Made by a program: the position numbers and the translations under genes. DNA of 64,000 nt from contig JARHVA010003525.1 in NCBI GenBank assembly GCA_037957365.1, positions 308,501 to 372,500 on the forward strand, read 5' to 3'. Below the pieces are notes generated by a model, which searched no databases, was not told where the DNA came from, and was given only the letters and a program-made list of their open reading frames with translations. The DNA comes from Torreya grandis (taxonomy: Eukaryota; Streptophyta; Pinopsida; Cupressales; Taxaceae). Below are positions 59,101 through 64,000 of the stretch, one piece after another; the first letter of the stretch is position 1, and every line of letters begins with the position of its first letter.

Positions 59101-60080
59101 TATTTCTCCCAATTTAAATTGGATACAGCCCTAGAAGCCTAGAGCTCAAGTCTGAGTACATTGCACATGTCACAAGTCATGGTTTAAGCATCCAATCACA
59201 TGAGTATTGCACCAACATCTAGCACATTGCACTAGTTTTTCACACACCACCGTAGCATGGAAAAACTACATAAAGTTTGATCTCTCTTCGGAGTATTTGG
59301 TATGTAAGCAACGCTCAAGACATGAGGTGTTGAGGTCTCGCCCAACTTTAACTGTTGACTCCTTTTTCCCATTGATTTGCATTGGTCTTCACATGTCAAG
59401 GAACCAAGGTTTTTGAAGGAAAATCAGTCACACAGTGGTTTCAGCAAGTGATTGTCAGTTCCCGCACTAGATACATGCTCTACAGACAAAGGCACAAAGA
59501 ACCAAACTGCAAGTGGACAGAAGTGCCCTAGGTTGGACAGGAGCGCCACCCCTCTAATGTGCTCTTCCTAGCGCTGTTGTCAAGGCCCAAATCCAGTTCC
59601 CAAATCTTGATTCTAGTCACCAGGCTTCTCTGCACAACAAGTTTCAGACCTTGATTCCTCTTAGAGGCACAGTTTCCAGCTAAGTCTTTGTTTTCTCCAT
59701 ACGCTTTTGCTATTTTTAGTAAGTTTCCAGAATACAATAGGTCCAAATCAGTGAATGTTATATTATTCTCTTGATTTTGCACAATAGTGTTGTCATCTAG
59801 GGTTTTCACATAAATCCCAAATTTGGTTCTGCTGCCTCAAAATGCACTTCCAAGGCTACAAAAGGGGGCACCATCATTCCTTCAATATTGCAATCATGAA
59901 GGAATAAAAAACTCAGCTGGGTAGTCCCCCTCGTCCCTAACTTACTCTCAAGGTTTTGAAAGATTGTTTATTCAATCTGGCCGATAATAACCTATAGCCA
60001 ATGGTCAGTAACAAATGTTTGGTTGCCAGCAACAAAACAGCTGTGGCCAGCAGTGAAAACCAACAAAAACTCATTGAGAC
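56113..60080. other. No gene assigned; palindromes and a pentamer microsatellite
   Basis: A cluster of palindromes at 56485-56560 (arms GCGCCTTGAGTG / CACTCAAGGGCGC; GCAGCAG / CTGCTGC) and (ATGCA)n at about 56783-56800. Short open frames, for example 57280-57555 (91 codons) and 58091-58255 (LEEGEIPPMLLLVEGKTE), match nothing I know. Words GGACA...AGCGCC at 58850 and 59540 hint at old LTR sequence. Confidence 0.4.
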
Positions 60081-60086
60081 GATGGG

Positions 60087-60367
60087 ATGGAGGCTTTGGA
60101 AAGCATTATTTTGCCTGATATTTCCTGCAAAGGGAAATTTGGAGATATGCGTCTGAACGCCATGGCACATTATACAACCAAAAAGCAAGCAGTTATTTAG
60201 GGTGTCACAAATATTGAACTTTAGTGGCTGCCCTGCAGAATACCACAACTTGTCCTGTTGCTCATTATGGTGGTGCTGCTTGGAATATCCCTGAAGAAGC
60301 CAATGAAGCCATGATTAAAGCAATGCTGGAAAGAGCATGTAGTGCCTCCTCTTGCAAGAATCCTTAG
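60087..60367 (+). other. Exon-like coding segment, unassigned
   Basis: 60087-60200 encodes MEALESIILPDISCKGKFGD and 17 more residues; 60221-60364, in another frame and directly after an AACTTTAG that could be a splice acceptor, encodes TLVAALQNTTTCPVAHYGGA followed by AWNIPEEANEAMIKAMLERA. Composition is protein-like, without the Leu/Phe/Ile excess of chance frames, but I do not recognise a family. Could be a gene fragment, transposon coding remnant or chance. Confidence 0.2.
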
Positions 60368-63300
60368 CAGTTATGTGTTTGGCATTGCTCCATGATGGCA
60401 GTAGTACCTCTTGGAGGTTTTTATGGTTTTTAAACATTATTTTTATTTTGATTAGTCAGAGACATGCTGGGGCCTGGGCATTACCCTGTGAATTTTTTAT
60501 GACAAACTTTAAGGATAGTCCCCCTACAACTATAATTAGGATTAATATGTTTGTGCAGTTCCAGAAAAATGAAAGCTGTAGACTTTTGCCTAAGCTTATC
60601 TTCCTTTAGGTCTTTTCCTTAGGAGTTATGATACATCGCTGTTTCATTTTTTTGTATGCAGCTGAGAAGATGTGTTTCTTCTGATGGATAGTTGTATTTG
60701 TTCCCTTCTCCGAGGGTTGCTTCTACTATTTTTTGGCTTTGTATTTTGCGAGAAATAGTTGTATTGTCATCTATCTTTATTTATTTTTCAATATAATCAT
60801 CTTGAATTTTCTATCAAACAAGGTTGCGTGGGTTCATGTATGTTGTGTAAGGGTTTGAATTCTTCTATACTCAAATGCAGGCAACAGAGCAATCTTTGTG
60901 CTCACTTCAACAAGACCCCTGCTCAACAAAATCAAGTTCAGGCAAGCAAAATGCCAATAAGGACTCTAATGGCACCGTTAAAAGAAGCCCTAGAAAAAAG
61001 GTTTATCAGTGTAGAATAAAAATGGTGCTGCTTGTAGTCGAAAGGCCTTTCATGCCAGCATGCAAGAAGGGCTTTGTTGCAAAATTCTGCTCCTTGGAAT
61101 AATTGCACTATTTTTCTGCCAGATTTGGATTCTCCGTCATTGGTAATTTATAGTGGAGTAATGGCTTGGGCTAATTCCTCTTTTTATTTTGTGTGGGTAT
61201 TAAACCCAAGACTGGCCCACTTTTAATTAGAAGGAACAAAATCCATGCATGATCGAAAGGCTTTAAAATAAGCAAGGGCCACCTTATATTCAAAAGCTTT
61301 TAAGCTTTCGAATTTTTAAAACCCACCGAAGGCCACACATGGAGGAGAAGGCACAAAGGTTTTTACCTTTATAAAAATAAAGGAGCCCACCTCAATTTAA
61401 AAGATTTTTAGGCTTTTAGGCATTTAAATAGAAAAGCCATAGGAGTTGTGGGCTAAAAGGGCGGAGCTAAAAAATTTTAAACTTATTTTTAAAAGGCGGA
61501 GAAGGCAAAAAAGGTGGAGATTGCTTTGAAATATTTAAATCTTGGTAGGTGGAAAATATTAAAGTATTTTTGGCCTTATTTTACTCCACTTATATTCACT
61601 GGAGTATTCCAGGCAGAAAAAGGGTGGAGATATCGGACAGTTTTTGCATTGATGGTGGCTGCAATTTCAGGCATGTGGTTGCACAACCAAGGCCCATTAC
61701 TCTTCTTTTCATTCTTCTCCATTCTGTAGTTAAACAGGGAGACTCTCCCTATTATTCATGTCCTCACTCCATGGAATTTTTCCAGCTCTCCATGAGAGCT
61801 TCATTGTGAAGTCTATGCCTCAACATTTGTTGAAATCCAATATGATTTCATTTCCAGCAGCTATGTGTGCAACTGTGTAGTTTTGGCAGCACCTTACAGA
61901 GATTTTTTGGCTATTTTCTGCCCTTGGTCTTTGTTTGTGTGTGTATGCTTGCTTATTTATCTCTTGCAATCAGTTATGGAATGATTTATTTGAATTTACA
62001 ACTGTTGTTCTGTGCATTTTTCCTTTGAATGGGAGGAGGACACAACTATTCTAATTTCTTGCACATCATCCTTCCTTTTGTTTGCTGTTTTTTAGCTTTC
62101 TTTTCCCCCTTTTCACTCCCAATCAGCATTAGATTAGCACAAGAGTAGGAGGAGCTAGCCTTTCAATCTGGGAGGTTGTTTCAATGTCACGTCACTCATA
62201 TTGAGACTTCCCAACTGTTGTGATTAATGGTGGGCGCTATAGTGGAGCATTTCTGAGCATCAACAGGTTCCTAATGCACATGTGACCATTTTGAATAATA
62301 TACCTCCTGCCATGGCCCTCCTGCCATGGCCAATAAAACTGCATGGTTTCTCCCCTTGCCCCTTATCACACATTCATATACTTGGAGAATTTACAAATCA
62401 AATATCCTACATTCAAAGCCCTTTTCCACTTTCTGCAGCTCCTCAGTCTCCAGTATGACTCAGAAATTTTAGCATTAGCGGCCTTTCCAATCCATTGGAC
62501 TCTTGGGTTACCAGATCCTACCTTGGAAGCACACATATGGGTCCCCAAAAACCTTGGCCAAGTCGTCACAGCAAACTCCTCGGCTCACAGTGGAAGATAT
62601 CATAACAAATTCCAGTCTGCAGTCCCTCTGCTAGAAATTAGGAGGTGGCACATTTTCATCACACAAGTGGTATTTGCTGGAGCCTGCATCAACAGAAACA
62701 GCAGATTAGCATCATTAAAAAAATTATTTTCGAAGGGGCTAATCTCAAATGCACAGCTAGTGCAATGGCATTTACTGCCCCACATGGCAGGCACAGTCAT
62801 CTACCTTCTGACGCCCACATACAGGCCCAACCATGCCAGCAGACAGTTCTGGCACTGCATCTACCTGCATAAATACGAGAAATGGTCCTCTCTATCGCCC
62901 AAACCGTTAATAGAAATCATCGTGTAACTGGCCTTCTCAGAAAAACACACTAGATTTGGCAGGAACATCAACCCAAAACTTCAAGGATTTTTTCTCATGG
63001 GAAATTTAAAGGCTGATCTGCAAGATGTGGTGCCAATTTTGGCAAGAAGGAACTGTCACTCGTCTTCAGATTAACACACTCATTCCACCCTGCAACACCA
63101 TCTGTGACTGAACATTCAGTACAGGGTTTTTGAACAAACGATGGAAATAGTATTGTCTTGGTTTTATCAGTATTGTAAGGAATGCGATAGTAAATACAGT
63201 ATTCTTTCGTATATGAAGTTAATTCAGTCTTTGTTATGCTGTTACAGCTGTGTGTGTAATGAATGAGGGAAAATGCCTTTCAAGCATGGGCCTAATTCTG

Positions 63301-64000
63301 ATGTAATTACCTTTTATTAAAATATGTATGGAACTTTTGACAAAAAAGAAGATATTAAAAAAGGTTCATGTAATTGAATGATGCAATGCTCCAACATCGA
63401 AAGAAATATGTATCCATATTAGGACACCTAACACCAAGGAGTAAACATGATACAATAACAAGCGAAAAGTGGCACAAAAATTCTGCATAACTTATACCGA
63501 CCTTGTATAAGATCGGATAACAACATATTTATTAAAATTTTATGTAGTGTCAGTATAAGGCAGACCAAATATATGGATATCATCATTTTAAAATTTCATT
63601 CATTAGCAAATCTTTGAGTACCCTAAATGTTAGAGTTTCTTGTTAACTCAAAATTATTCTTGAGGTGTTTACTAGCAGTACTTTCAAGTTGTGGCCTTCT
63701 CCTCAGCTGCTCTGCCCCAAGTTTGCTTTTTATGCTGAACATTTCATATGGATTGTAGATGGCATTGTCATTCACCTTGACTATCTCCAGCATTATCGGA
63801 CAAATTTCTTGACGATTGGCTAACTAAGGGTGTGATCCCACCAGCCAAGCATCGAGACCGACCATTATGTGTTGGGGTGGCAAGATATGTCGTCTCTGCT
63901 CCCTTTAGGAGGTTCAGATTGAGATTTTTATATTTTTTTTAGGCGTCTTATGACAATGAGATTTGAGGGAGATACCATTGTCTCTATAGTGACTTGAGCG
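60368..64000. other. No gene assigned
   Basis: The longest frame, 62343-62927 (194 codons), overlaps open frames in other phases and on the other strand and has no family motif, so I do not call it a gene. A near-palindrome of 26 bp with a HindIII-like core lies at 61291-61316. TTTTATTAAAATATG near 63312 could be a polyadenylation signal. The last 300 bp show nothing definite. Confidence 0.35.

Noticed and set aside
62343..62927. 194-codon plus-strand open frame as a host gene
   Set aside because: Three other frames are also partly open here, there is no family motif, and composition is compatible with chance in less AT-rich DNA.
1..64000. tRNA or rRNA genes
   Set aside because: No convincing A/B box pair with cloverleaf and no rRNA-like block was seen by eye; the tRNA-like words are retrotransposon primer sites.

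Overview
The window is a gene-poor, AT-rich stretch of plant nuclear DNA built almost entirely of nested LTR retrotransposons, most of them on the minus strand. There is no bacterial-type gene, operon, CRISPR array or recognisable rRNA/tRNA gene. The mixture of long, old, nested Ty3/gypsy and Ty1/copia elements, solo LTRs and a LINE remnant suggests a large-genome seed plant. Several LTRs begin TGTCATGTCCCC or similar, and a gymnosperm is my best guess, but that is inference.

Layout. (1) 1-8408: Gypsy-1, minus strand; its left LTR is cut off by the window edge after 15 bp. (2) 8409-14974: no gene, decayed repeats, one plus-strand LTR-like end with a primer-binding-like site near 11.88 kb. (3) 14980-26049: Gypsy-2, a complete but dead relative of Gypsy-1 with both LTRs and an exact 5-bp target duplication (GGGAT). 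(4) 27482-28562: solo LTR with target duplication ATATA. (5) 30988-49835: Gypsy-3, an 18.8-kb interval bounded by the LTRs of an old Tat-like gypsy element that keeps pieces of gag and protease but no recognisable RT or integrase. It was opened by later insertions: Copia-1 (35260-39863, target duplication ATTTG), a solo copia-type LTR (40799-41930, target duplication ATAGT) and a poorly resolved insertion starting at 42373 with a plus-strand copia-like LTR and tRNA-iMet-type primer site. (6) 51663-52465: element with 19-bp imperfect terminal inverted repeats. (7) 53960-56112: LINE RNase H remnant split by a solo LTR (54371-56034, target duplication CATGA). (8) 56113-64000: no gene I can assign; one exon-like segment near 60.1-60.4 kb.

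How the parts work. Each LTR element carries, in sense order, gag (particle protein), protease, reverse transcriptase/RNase H and integrase between two LTRs that supply promoter and polyadenylation signals. All copies here carry stops, frameshifts or domain losses, so none looks autonomous. The points most worth a second look are an additional (archaeal/plant-type) RNase H placed upstream of RT in both Gypsy-1 and Gypsy-2; arrays of hairpin-forming palindromes filling the U3 of Gypsy-2; a stem-loop with paired substitutions where a polypurine tract is expected; and repeated 12-bp CCGAC palindromes in the LTR and interior of the internally deleted Copia-1.
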